From: UKL13-2 sp031370625
GTDB taxonomy: Bacteria > Pseudomonadota > Gammaproteobacteria > Burkholderiales > Usitatibacteraceae
Length of the DNA: 13,280 nt
Direction: 5' to 3'
NCBI GenBank assembly: GCA_031370625.1
Contig: JANMQR010000306.1
Span: 1 to 13,280, forward strand
A program made the translations under genes and the position numbers. This document shows positions 1 through 6,690 of this stretch, in pieces (within the stretch, counting starts at the first letter, position 1; each line of letters opens with the position of its first letter). The notes beneath the pieces were generated by a model. That model was not told where the DNA came from and searched no databases. It saw only the letters and a program-made list of their open reading frames with translations.

Positions 1-430
1 CGTTGCCGTGTTCACGTGTGACCACTTCTACAAGGTCGGCTCGTGCGGGAGAGAAATGATGCAGGCTTTGGCGAATATTAGCGCGCAGTACCAGTAACGT
101 AACAGCTGGACGCGATTCGCTTAACCATGGTGCCAATGCAGCTTCCGCCTGGCCGAGATAACGTGGATCTGATTCAGTGCGCGCGCGACGAATATTGAGC
201 TTCGCAACATGCAGTGCGAGATTGAGATTGTTTTTATTTTGATTGAGCACCACTTGTGCACGACGGCTCTCGCGGACAGATGCAGCTGCGGCTGCCTTGC
301 CAGCGTTACCTGGTAACTGATCGACTACTTCGTTTTCTTTTTCAGGTACGAATGGCGCGGCGTGTACGGTGATTGAACTTAACCAAAGAGAGGTTAAGAG
401 GATCGCGATTAGTTTTTGTTTTGTTTGCAT
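1..430 (-). CDS. Secreted TPR-like protein, partial (3' end off window)
   Basis: The minus-strand frame opens with ATG at 430 and stays open for 143 codons to the window edge, so the C-terminus is missing. The first ~25 residues form a signal peptide (MQTKQKLIAILLTSLWL, then SSITVHAA), so the product is exported. The mature part contains a helical stretch with RRARTESDPRYLGQAEAAL followed by LLVLRANIRQSLHHF. This is the spacing of tetratricopeptide-type helix pairs in small periplasmic TPR proteins. I recognise no catalytic motif. No strong Shine-Dalgarno is visible before the ATG. The gene follows the DUF4331 gene on the same strand after 70 bases, but a terminator hairpin lies between them, so it may receive only read-through transcription or have its own promoter. 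The TPR assignment is inference from helix pattern; that it is a real exported gene is well supported. Confidence 0.72.
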   Translation of the reverse strand, partial: MQTKQKLIAILLTSLWLSSITVHAAPFVPEKENEVVDQLPGNAGKAAAAASVRESRRAQVVLNQNKNNLNLALHVAKLNIRRARTESDPRYLGQAEAALAPWLSESRPAVTLLVLRANIRQSLHHFSPARADLVEVVTREHGN

Positions 431-449
431 AGCATCAACTTCGACGGAG

Positions 450-496
450 AAAAATTAAAAATCAACGGGAGCCACGCTTTCGCGGGGCTCCCGTTG
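450..496 (-). terminator. Rho-independent terminator after the DUF4331 gene
   Basis: A perfect 11-bp stem (463-473 pairing with 486-496, arm CAACGGGAGCC) encloses a 12-base loop. Read on the minus strand, the stem is followed by a T-rich run (462 to 450, ATTTTTAATTTTT). It begins 5 bases after the TAG stop of the DUF4331 gene. There is no T-run on the plus-strand side, so it works for minus-strand transcription only. Its place before the next co-directional gene suggests it sets different expression levels for the two genes. Confidence 0.88.
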
Positions 497-500
497 GATG

Positions 501-2066
501 CTATTTCGTGGCTGGTGCGGATTTCGGGATGGGCTGCAATCCAGGGCCACCCGGAATCGGCGTGGTCAGATACGGGAAGACGTTGTCGAATTGGCTGTCT
601 TCAACCAGCACGCCATCGGTGTAGGGCAAATCCGCGCTGGCAGGTTTGCCGTTTCCGGGTGGTAGCAGCGCGCCCATCACCACGCGTAATGCAATATCGA
701 CGACATCATCACCGGGGCGACGACCATTTGGAAAACCAGCGGGATCGCAACCAGCGTTACCCGCCACGACCAGCTTGCCTTCCAGAAAACATCCCGCCGC
801 ACCAAGACTATTTTGTGAACCTTTCGCCGTTGCGGGCAGCGCCGTGTTTAGACGTAACATTTCAGATGGACGCACATTGGCAGGGCTATTAACGCCGGGC
901 ACGCCGGTCAGGAACGCGGCGACAAGATCGGTCCGTGGGAACACGCTCGGTGCCTTCACACCATCTGCACCATAGATCACTTCCACAATGGCGGGCAGCG
1001 TCGGGTTGGTCACATAGTCAGCAAACTGGCCGTCGTCTTTGGGTTCCGAATTGCTGAATTTATCTTTATCCGGCAGACCGATAACCACTTCGTTAACCAG
1101 CGGGGAGCCGAGGCGCGAGACTTGTACCAGATTATTTTTGAACGGCAGAAACCGATTCAAAGGAAGATCCGCCACCAAACGTGATTGTGGCAGGCTCGCT
1201 GTTGTCCATACGCCAATAACAGGTTCTGAAGAATTGGTGATGCAGGCAATCGGCAGCTCCAGGCCAAGCGTCGAAACGTTTTTATCCTCAGTCACATTGA
1301 ATGCATTTGGATTATTGCGCGTACCGATAACTTCGGCTGTGGGAATATTCAAGAGATCAAAAATATCGCCAAGCCTGACGCCGAAACCTTCTTTGCGCTG
1401 ACCGACAAACAGCTTCGCGGGGGTTGAGCAGCCAGGCACATTCACGTTGTAGATATGCTTGGCGGCGTAGCCTTTGTAGTCAGGGAAAGAGCGCAGGCCG
1501 ATATTGTCCACGGGCTTGTTGAAGGTGCGGCTGCCATTGGCGATATTGGCCACAAAGCCCACACCGGCTGGGTTCCGCCGTGGCCCGCGAAGTGCGGTTA
1601 CCGTGTATGTTTGGGTGGCGTTCAGTGCGGCTCCGTTTACATCGGTCGTCGGGCCAATATTGACCAGCGGTATCGGCAGCTGTTTACCGTTGATATTGAG
1701 CGCGATATTTTTATTGAGATCATTGAATCTGAATTGGAAAGTGAGATCTTCTCTGCCATCGCCGTTTTGATCGATATGAATTTCATATACCGCATCGTTG
1801 TCGAAATTAAAGTAATTTGGCCCGCCGTAGGCATCTTGCAATGGAATGTAGTTGGCGAGAATGGTGACAAAGCCGCTGCGGCCCGGCTCATAGCTGCGGA
1901 ACGCGTATACGTCGGTGCTATCGACTCTTGGCATGCCTGCGATCATGGGTGCTTCGCGATGGCTCGCGGCGTACGTTAAAACTGGTAATGCGCTGCTGGC
2001 GGCGATTGCCGTAGTGGCAGCGGCGATGGCTAATTTCATCATTTTGTGATTTTTGATTAGGTTCAC
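501..2066 (-). CDS. DUF4331 family secreted protein
   Basis: The 521-residue protein belongs to the DUF4331 family, shown by the hallmark SHREAP at residues 35-40 immediately after a signal peptide (cleavage near LTYA-A, residue 33/34), followed by D49-S-T-D52 and VYAFRS. No biochemical function is established for this family. Residues 99-107 read DQNGDGRED, the D-x-N-x-D-G-x-x-D pattern of dockerin-type calcium loops, which suggests a bound metal ion. Four cysteines in the mature part could form disulfides, fitting a periplasmic or exported location. The start is a GTG at 2066, chosen because AAGGA lies about 7 bases upstream and because it gives a complete signal peptide; ATG codons at residues 9-10 are alternatives. 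The gene is divergent from the TonB-dependent receptor and shares its regulatory region, so a role with the receptor is likely by context only. Confidence 0.9.
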   Translation of the reverse strand: MNLIKNHKMMKLAIAAATTAIAASSALPVLTYAASHREAPMIAGMPRVDSTDVYAFRSYEPGRSGFVTILANYIPLQDAYGGPNYFNFDNDAVYEIHIDQNGDGREDLTFQFRFNDLNKNIALNINGKQLPIPLVNIGPTTDVNGAALNATQTYTVTALRGPRRNPAGVGFVANIANGSRTFNKPVDNIGLRSFPDYKGYAAKHIYNVNVPGCSTPAKLFVGQRKEGFGVRLGDIFDLLNIPTAEVIGTRNNPNAFNVTEDKNVSTLGLELPIACITNSSEPVIGVWTTASLPQSRLVADLPLNRFLPFKNNLVQVSRLGSPLVNEVVIGLPDKDKFSNSEPKDDGQFADYVTNPTLPAIVEVIYGADGVKAPSVFPRTDLVAAFLTGVPGVNSPANVRPSEMLRLNTALPATAKGSQNSLGAAGCFLEGKLVVAGNAGCDPAGFPNGRRPGDDVVDIALRVVMGALLPPGNGKPASADLPYTDGVLVEDSQFDNVFPYLTTPIPGGPGLQPIPKSAPATK

Positions 2067-2201
2067 GATTTTTCCTTTGGTGATGTGGAGAGTGTTCAGT
2101 GGGTTGCAAAAGCATTGCTACTGGTGATGGTCATGACATCTCCACATACGGGCGACATTTCTTGTTCGGATGCTTTAAATATTCATTTTTGAAGAAAGTT
2201 C

Positions 2202-2229
2202 TTATGACGATTTGCTGTAATCTTCATAC
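2202..2229. promoter_or_regulatory. Predicted NikR-type operator upstream of the receptor
   Basis: The sequence is TTATGA (2202-2207), 16 bases, TCATAC (2224-2229). The known E. coli NikR operator is GTATGA-N16-TCATAC, so 11 of 12 half-site bases and the spacing match. The symmetry goes further: C2201 pairs with G2230, and 2209-2212 pair with 2219-2222, giving 10 of 15 symmetric pairs around the centre. It lies 91 bases before the receptor start and 135 bases before the DUF4331 start, in the divergent region 2067-2320. The NikR-family gene is at the other end of the receptor gene. A weak promoter-like pair (ATGACG 2204-2209, TACGAA 2227-2232, 17-base spacer) overlaps it, which would fit repression, but I would not rely on that promoter. 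Confidence 0.78.
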
Positions 2230-2320
2230 GAAATATTTTTTGAATCCGTTTCCACGCCGCCAGTCGTATGGCAATGTCAATCAACTCGTATCCGCAGTTC
2301 AGCGGTCTAATATCTTCGCA

Positions 2321-4414
2321 ATGAAAAACAGTTTTTGTATTGCTGCTCAGTTGAAGCTGGGCATGCCGCAGCGTTTAGCCATCGCAGTTTCAATCTCATG
2401 TATCGGCGTGTCCTCCGCGTGGGCGGGCGGCGAACAGACCATTGAGCGCATCGTCGTCACAACATCGGTTGCTGAACAGCAAGGCGTGGCGAACTCGGCC
2501 AGCGAAGGCACCATAACCAAGAAGCAGATTGACGCGCGTACCGTGTATCGACCGGGTGAGTTACTGGAAAGTGTGCCGGGATTAATCGCGAGCCAACACA
2601 GCGGCGAGGGCAAAGCCAACCAGTTTTATCTGCGTGGATTTAATCTGGATCATGGTACTGATTTGCGCACCAGCATTGATGGCATGCTGGTCAATCAGCG
2701 CACCCATGCGCACGGCCAAGGCTGGACTGATCTTAATTTTATTATTCCGGAGCTTGCCAGCGGCATTGAATATCGCAAGGGCACCTACAACGCAAGCGAG
2801 GGAGACTTCTCGTCGGCAGGCAGCGTGAATGTTCGCTACGCGAATTCATTGCAGCAAGGCATTGCGCAACTCGGATTTGGGCAAAACGGTTATCGCCGGG
2901 TGCTGATCGCGGATTCACCCGCTGTGCGGAACGGCAATCTTCTCTATGCCGTTGAGTCGATGCATAACGACGGTCCGTTTACGCGCCCGGACGATTTTCG
3001 CAAGAACAACATTGTGTTGCGCTATAGCCAAGGCGATACGGCCAATGGATTTAATGTGTCCGCGATGGCCTATCAAGCCAAGTGGAATTCAACCGATCAA
3101 ATTCCGCTGCGCGCATTGAGTGCCGGTACACTGGGCAGCCGATTCGATGCGATTGACAACACGGATGGTGGTGAATCGCACCGCTACAGCTTGTCAGGCG
3201 CATGGCAAACAACAGATGCAACGAGCAGCACACATGTCAATGCTTGGTTGGTAGGCGCGTCCCTTGATCTGTACTCAAATTTCACTTACTTCCTTGCTGA
3301 TCCCGTCAACGGCGATCAATTCGCGCAGCCGGACCGTCGCACCACCGCAGGCCTGAATGCGTCCCGCACTTGGCGCACGAACATGTGGGGCCGACAGGCA
3401 GAAAATTCAGTGGGCGTGCAAATTCAAAGTGATAATATTTTTAGTGGGCTTTTGGCGACGCGCGAGCGCGAAACCATTGGCACGGTGCGGCGCGACCACG
3501 TGGTGCAAAGCAGTGTCGGCGTATATGCAGAGAACGCAACGCGCTGGAACAACTGGTTGCGCACCGTGGCTGGCGTGCGCGGAGATTTTTATCGCGCGCG
3601 TGTTGAAAGCGATCTTGCTGTAAACAGCGGTACCGCGCAGGACAAAATTTTTAATCCCAAGTTGAGTTTTATTTTTGGCCCGTGGCGCAGCACCGAGTAT
3701 TTTCTAAATTTTGGCGGCGGCTTCCACAGCAATGATGCGCGCGGCACCACCATCAGTGATGACCCCGCCAGCGGCGCAGCAGCAGAGCGCGTGTCGCCAC
3801 TGGTGCGTTCCAAGGGTGCTGAGATCGGTGTGCGCACTTCGTTCTTACCTGGTTTGCAAACATCACTCACTTTGTATCGCCTCGATTTCGCGTCTGAATT
3901 GGTGTTCGTCGGTGATGCGGGCACGACGGAAGCAAGCCGATCATCACAGCGTACCGGCTTTGAATTCGCCAATTATTATCGCCTCGCTGATTGGTTGACC
4001 GTGGATGCCGACATCGCATTTGCGCGCGCCAGGTTTCGCGGCGACGATCCAACGGGTAATCGCATTCCCGGTGCGGTGGAAGGGGTGGCATCGGCTGCGC
4101 TGTCCGTTGATAATCTCGGCGGATTTTCAGGCGCGCTGCAATGGCGATATTTTGGGCCACGTCCGCTGATTGAAGATAACAGCGCTCGATCTCAAAGCAC
4201 CGCGCAATTTAACGGACACATCGGCTATCGTTTTAATCGCCATCTAAAGCTGGATCTGGAAGGATTCAATCTCACCAATCGCCGCGCGTCTTCAATTGAT
4301 TATTTTTATGAATCGCGCCTGCGAGGTGAAGCGGCTGAGGGGGTCGCGGATATTCATTTTCATCCGCTGGAATCGCGCAGCTTTAGATTGAACATAAGCT
4401 ATGCATTTCGCTAA
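2321..4414 (+). CDS. TonB-dependent outer-membrane receptor, probable metal uptake
   Basis: The product is a 697-residue TonB-dependent receptor: an outer-membrane beta barrel that imports a substrate using energy passed on by TonB. A signal peptide covers residues 1-35 (ends SSAWA), a TonB-box-like IERIVVTT follows at 41-48, and the plug domain spans about 55-172 with PGELLESVPGL and YLRGFNLDHGTD. The barrel fills the rest and ends in NISYAFR, an aromatic-rich last strand. The plug has H111, H129 and H131 (THAHGQGW), possible metal contacts. The frame is open from 2099, but 2321 is preferred: it puts the signal peptide at the N-terminus and leaves the NikR-type operator outside the gene. M15 (2363) is possible; no start has a strong Shine-Dalgarno. 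The operator and the convergent NikR-family gene suggest metal-controlled expression. The substrate (nickel, or a metal chelate) is inference; TonB-dependent nickel uptake is known from Helicobacter. Confidence 0.93.
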   Translation: MKNSFCIAAQLKLGMPQRLAIAVSISCIGVSSAWAGGEQTIERIVVTTSVAEQQGVANSASEGTITKKQIDARTVYRPGELLESVPGLIASQHSGEGKANQFYLRGFNLDHGTDLRTSIDGMLVNQRTHAHGQGWTDLNFIIPELASGIEYRKGTYNASEGDFSSAGSVNVRYANSLQQGIAQLGFGQNGYRRVLIADSPAVRNGNLLYAVESMHNDGPFTRPDDFRKNNIVLRYSQGDTANGFNVSAMAYQAKWNSTDQIPLRALSAGTLGSRFDAIDNTDGGESHRYSLSGAWQTTDATSSTHVNAWLVGASLDLYSNFTYFLADPVNGDQFAQPDRRTTAGLNASRTWRTNMWGRQAENSVGVQIQSDNIFSGLLATRERETIGTVRRDHVVQSSVGVYAENATRWNNWLRTVAGVRGDFYRARVESDLAVNSGTAQDKIFNPKLSFIFGPWRSTEYFLNFGGGFHSNDARGTTISDDPASGAAAERVSPLVRSKGAEIGVRTSFLPGLQTSLTLYRLDFASELVFVGDAGTTEASRSSQRTGFEFANYYRLADWLTVDADIAFARARFRGDDPTGNRIPGAVEGVASAALSVDNLGGFSGALQWRYFGPRPLIEDNSARSQSTAQFNGHIGYRFNRHLKLDLEGFNLTNRRASSIDYFYESRLRGEAAEGVADIHFHPLESRSFRLNISYAFR

Positions 4415-4450
4415 ATCGTAAAAATTTGCTATCGAAGCGCGTTGAATAAA

Positions 4451-4885
4451 TTACTTCGCCGACCTGTCAATGGTTCGTGCCGAGGCATCAATAGGCACCA
4501 GATTAAGGTGCCCGCCATCAACTCCTTCTTCGGCAGCGATAGCGTCCGCGAATGCGGCGATTTCATCACAAGAGCCGCGCAGGATAAGCGTTTCCATGCA
4601 AACTGTCTGCTCGACTGTGGTTAGCGATGACGAGATGATGATGGTTAAAAAACGATGCTTGAGCTCGGCGAGACGATGCGCAGGTTGTGGTTTTTGATTG
4701 TCGTAGGTGTAGCTCAGGCAGCCGACACAACGACCGGCTGCGTGGTCGGGAAGTCGTTCTTGCTGCAATCTTTTGCGCAATAGGTGGCGAAACGCTTCGG
4801 ATCTATTCCGATAGCCTTTGCGCTTAATCAATTCATCAAATGATAACGCCAGTTGTTTGTTGACGGAAATAGTGAGTCTTTGCAT
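4451..4885 (-). CDS. nikR: NikR-family metal-responsive regulator with altered metal site
   Basis: The 144-residue protein has the NikR layout: an N-terminal ribbon-helix-helix (1-45: MQRLTISV, then KGYRNRSEAFRHLLR) and a C-terminal ACT-like metal-sensing domain (about 54-135: CLSYTYDNQK, ILRGSCDEIAAFAD, GGHLNLVPID). E. coli NikR binds nickel through H76, H87, H89 and C95. Ungapped alignment by eye, with an offset of one residue, gives H77, L88, T90 and C96 here, so two of four ligands are missing. A CxxC (C53, C56), absent from E. coli NikR, precedes the LSY motif. R3 and T5, DNA contacts in E. coli, are kept. The start at 4885 has AGGA about 9 bases upstream; an upstream ATG at 4969 has no homology in its extra residues. 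It converges on the receptor gene, whose stop is 36 bases away, and probably controls it through the operator at 2202-2229. Confidence 0.88.
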   Translation of the reverse strand: MQRLTISVNKQLALSFDELIKRKGYRNRSEAFRHLLRKRLQQERLPDHAAGRCVGCLSYTYDNQKPQPAHRLAELKHRFLTIIISSSLTTVEQTVCMETLILRGSCDEIAAFADAIAAEEGVDGGHLNLVPIDASARTIDRSAK

Positions 4886-4995
4886 GGCCGATTCCTGAGC
4901 GACGACTCGAATAGTCGACGCATGCACTACGCAGAAAATCGTTGCCTGGATGAAGGGATGTGGCGACAAAATATGTTGGTGTCGATCCAGCGAGT

Positions 4996-5085
4996 AACCC
5001 CCTCTTCCTCAGTCCCTCTCCCGCGAGGGGAGAGGGAGGCCGAGCCTCTCTCCCTTGACGGGAGAGAGGTTGGAGAGAGGGTGTT
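4996..5085. repeat. Intergenic palindromic element with two inner hairpins and outer arms
   Basis: Two perfect 10-bp stems lie side by side: TCCCTCTCCC at 5013-5022 with 5028-5037 (5-base loop), and CCTCTCTCCC at 5045-5054 with 5060-5069 (5-base loop). Imperfect outer arms (4996-5008 and 5072-5085) can pair around both, giving a cloverleaf-like fold. The CCCTCTCCC/GGGAGAGGG composition is like dispersed intergenic repeats seen in many proteobacterial genomes. It lies between the anti-sigma and NikR-family genes, both on the minus strand, and may act as transcription terminator or RNA stabiliser for the sigma operon; there is no T-run after it. The rest of the 250-base gap shows only a short dyad (CGACT-N5-AGTCG, 4903-4917) in the NikR leader. 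Confidence 0.7.
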
Positions 5086-5135
5086 GGTCAAATATTCACC
5101 CTATTTAATCGCTGGATTAATACATGCTGGTTACG

Positions 5136-5633
5136 CTATCGCGTTGAAACGAGCTGCGAGACGTGCCGCTTGGCGCTATGACTGCGAACGAAAATCAGGC
5201 AGCCTTCGGGACTCAGGATATTGCCGTGGCGAGCGCCGATGCCAATGCGATGATAATCGCCCGCGCTGAGTTTTTCGTCGTCTAGATAACACCATCCCGA
5301 TAAAATAATTGCTTCTTCATCGCCCGATTGAATATGAGCGGGGACACATCCACCCGGGCCAAAACGCGCCAGCCAGGAACGAGTGCCATCTGCATCGTGC
5401 AAAATTTTCATATCGACGCTTGGCGCAAAATTAATCCATTTGCCTGCATCAGACCTCACGATGACCGGCTTTGCACTGTCCGAGGCCGCAACATTTTTTA
5501 ACAGTGCCGCCAGCATTGCCGATTTACGCTGCGCAGGAGGCGACTCAACCGGTAGCGCCATCAGCATTTCAGTCAGGATGGTTTCCGGGATCATTTCGCT
5601 ATTATCAATTCTGGATTTCTGGATTTTGGCCAT
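5136..5633 (-). CDS. ChrR-like cupin anti-sigma factor
   Basis: The 165-residue protein is encoded just after the ECF sigma gene and carries a C-terminal cupin (about 62-152) like that of ChrR, the anti-sigma of the Rhodobacter sigma-E response to singlet oxygen. ChrR cupin zinc ligands are H141, H143, E147 and H177. Here the same spacing gives H100, Q102, E106 and H136, so one histidine has become glutamine. The N-terminal part (1-60) has the PPAQRKSAMLAALL helix typical of anti-sigma linkers but no HxxxCxxC zinc-binding motif. It most likely holds the sigma factor inactive in the cytoplasm until a signal reaches the cupin. The ATG at 5633 is chosen because AGGAGG (5640-5645) precedes it at good distance. 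This Shine-Dalgarno overlaps the sigma stop codon, so translation of the two genes is probably coupled. Function as anti-sigma is inferred from family and position. Confidence 0.82.
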   Translation of the reverse strand: MAKIQKSRIDNSEMIPETILTEMLMALPVESPPAQRKSAMLAALLKNVAASDSAKPVIVRSDAGKWINFAPSVDMKILHDADGTRSWLARFGPGGCVPAHIQSGDEEAIILSGWCYLDDEKLSAGDYHRIGIGARHGNILSPEGCLIFVRSHSAKRHVSQLVSTR

Positions 5634-5643
5634 GGTGCGCCTC

Positions 5644-6411
5644 CTAGTTATCGAGCTGCATGTTAGCCCCAAGCTTGTTTTTCAGCGTGGTCAGTGCGCG
5701 CCGAATATGTGTCTTCACGCTACCCAAAGGAATGCCGCTCTGCTCGACAATTTCGCTGTGCGAAAGTCCGCGAAAAAATGCCAGCGACAAGAGCTGTCTC
5801 TGCAACGGCGTCAATGCCTGCATCGCCTCGTGAAGTGCTGAGCCTGCCTGCGCGGCCTCCAATAAATCGTGCGCACTTTTCTGCTCGGATTCGGGCTCGG
5901 ATACCAACTCATAGGGTTCCGGATGGCTGAATGCTTCGTCCTGACGGCGCAGCAAATCAAGTGCGCGGCTTCGCGTGATGATGAGCAGCCAGCCAAGCAC
6001 TCGCCCGCGCGCATCATCGTAGCGCTGCGAATCGCGCCACACCTGCATGTAAACATCTGAGACCACCTCTTCGGCCAGATGCACGTGCCGCACAATCCGC
6101 AGCGCCACACTGTAAACGCGGCTTACGGTCAGATCATAAAAATAAGCCAGAGCCGATTGGTCGTGTTTTGAAATCGCGCCGAGATAATCACGCAAAGCAG
6201 TATCGTCTTCAGGTGCCGGAAGCTCAGTTGCACGTACGGGCTTGCCGACCGTACTGGAACGAGGTTTAGTCACCGGGGCTGCCGCTAGGTTGTTCCGGCT
6301 CACCCGCTTTGAAGGCGTGGCGGGCACAGAAACGGTTGGAATATCGAGCGGCTTCATGCCTCCAATTATAAAGGGGTTGAAGTCAAACGTGATAGACCAG
6401 TCCTTTGTCAT
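5644..6411 (-). CDS. ECF-type RNA polymerase sigma factor
   Basis: The protein (255 residues from this start) has sigma region 2 at about 84-155 (DQSALAYFYDLTVSRVYSVA, AEEVVSDVYMQVWR, GWLLIITRSRALDLLRR) and region 4 at about 195-246 (LTPLQRQLLSLAFFRGLSHSEI, then IPLGSVKTHIRRALTTLK), the two-domain layout of extracytoplasmic-function sigma factors. It directs RNA polymerase to a small regulon and should be held by the downstream cupin anti-sigma, 10 bases away. Odd is a ~70-residue N-terminal tail rich in Pro, Ala, Ser and Lys before region 2; family members usually start close to region 2. The start at 6411 has GAGG 8 bases upstream. An ATG at 6450 has no Shine-Dalgarno, and one at 6357 has GGAGG only one base away. 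The regulon is not visible; I found no convincing ECF promoter in the window. Confidence 0.93.
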   Translation of the reverse strand: MTKDWSITFDFNPFIIGGMKPLDIPTVSVPATPSKRVSRNNLAAAPVTKPRSSTVGKPVRATELPAPEDDTALRDYLGAISKHDQSALAYFYDLTVSRVYSVALRIVRHVHLAEEVVSDVYMQVWRDSQRYDDARGRVLGWLLIITRSRALDLLRRQDEAFSHPEPYELVSEPESEQKSAHDLLEAAQAGSALHEAMQALTPLQRQLLSLAFFRGLSHSEIVEQSGIPLGSVKTHIRRALTTLKNKLGANMQLDN

Positions 6412-6574
6412 CTGGCGTTCCTCTGCGGCGAGTAATAGAGTGTTGTGCATTGGTGTCTACGCAGGCTTTGGCCAATTGGATGTGGGATGCTTCATTTAAC
6501 GCTTGAGTAAGTAAACTACCGAAGTGCGAGAGTGGGCTTACGAGTGATAGTCTATGAGCGATGGTCGTTTCGAT

Positions 6575-6602
6575 TTGAATCTCGAATTTTTAAAAATAAT
6601 AT
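6575..6602 (+). promoter_or_regulatory. Candidate sigma-70 promoter for the OPT transporter
   Basis: TTGAAT at 6575-6580 and TAATAT at 6597-6602 are separated by 16 bases; each hexamer matches the sigma-70 consensus at 4 of 6 positions. The A/T-rich stretch 6585-6604 stands out from its surroundings. It lies about 90 bases before the chosen start codon at 6691, in the divergent gap between the sigma gene and the transporter gene. Weak evidence, pattern only. Confidence 0.35.
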
Positions 6603-6690
6603 TTGGGTAACAACTCAAAAGGCTCCAAAAGCTTAGAAGGCTTAGGGGCTGATGGGTCATTGTCCGAACCACCAAACCGGAGACTTGAAC

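Noticed and set aside
1455..1979. 174-codon open frame on the plus strand inside the DUF4331 gene
   Set aside because: Antisense to a clear secreted-protein gene, no family-like motifs and no Shine-Dalgarno; a shadow frame.
2122..2149. Second NikR-like site TGGTGA-N16-ACATAC
   Set aside because: Only 8 of 12 half-site bases match, with the first half poor; too weak to report as a site.
2099..2320. N-terminal 74-codon extension of the receptor reading frame
   Set aside because: It would bury the signal peptide 74 residues inside the protein, has no family-like content, and covers the NikR-type operator.
4415..4450. Bidirectional terminator between the receptor and the NikR-family gene
   Set aside because: No stem of useful length is present in these 36 bases.
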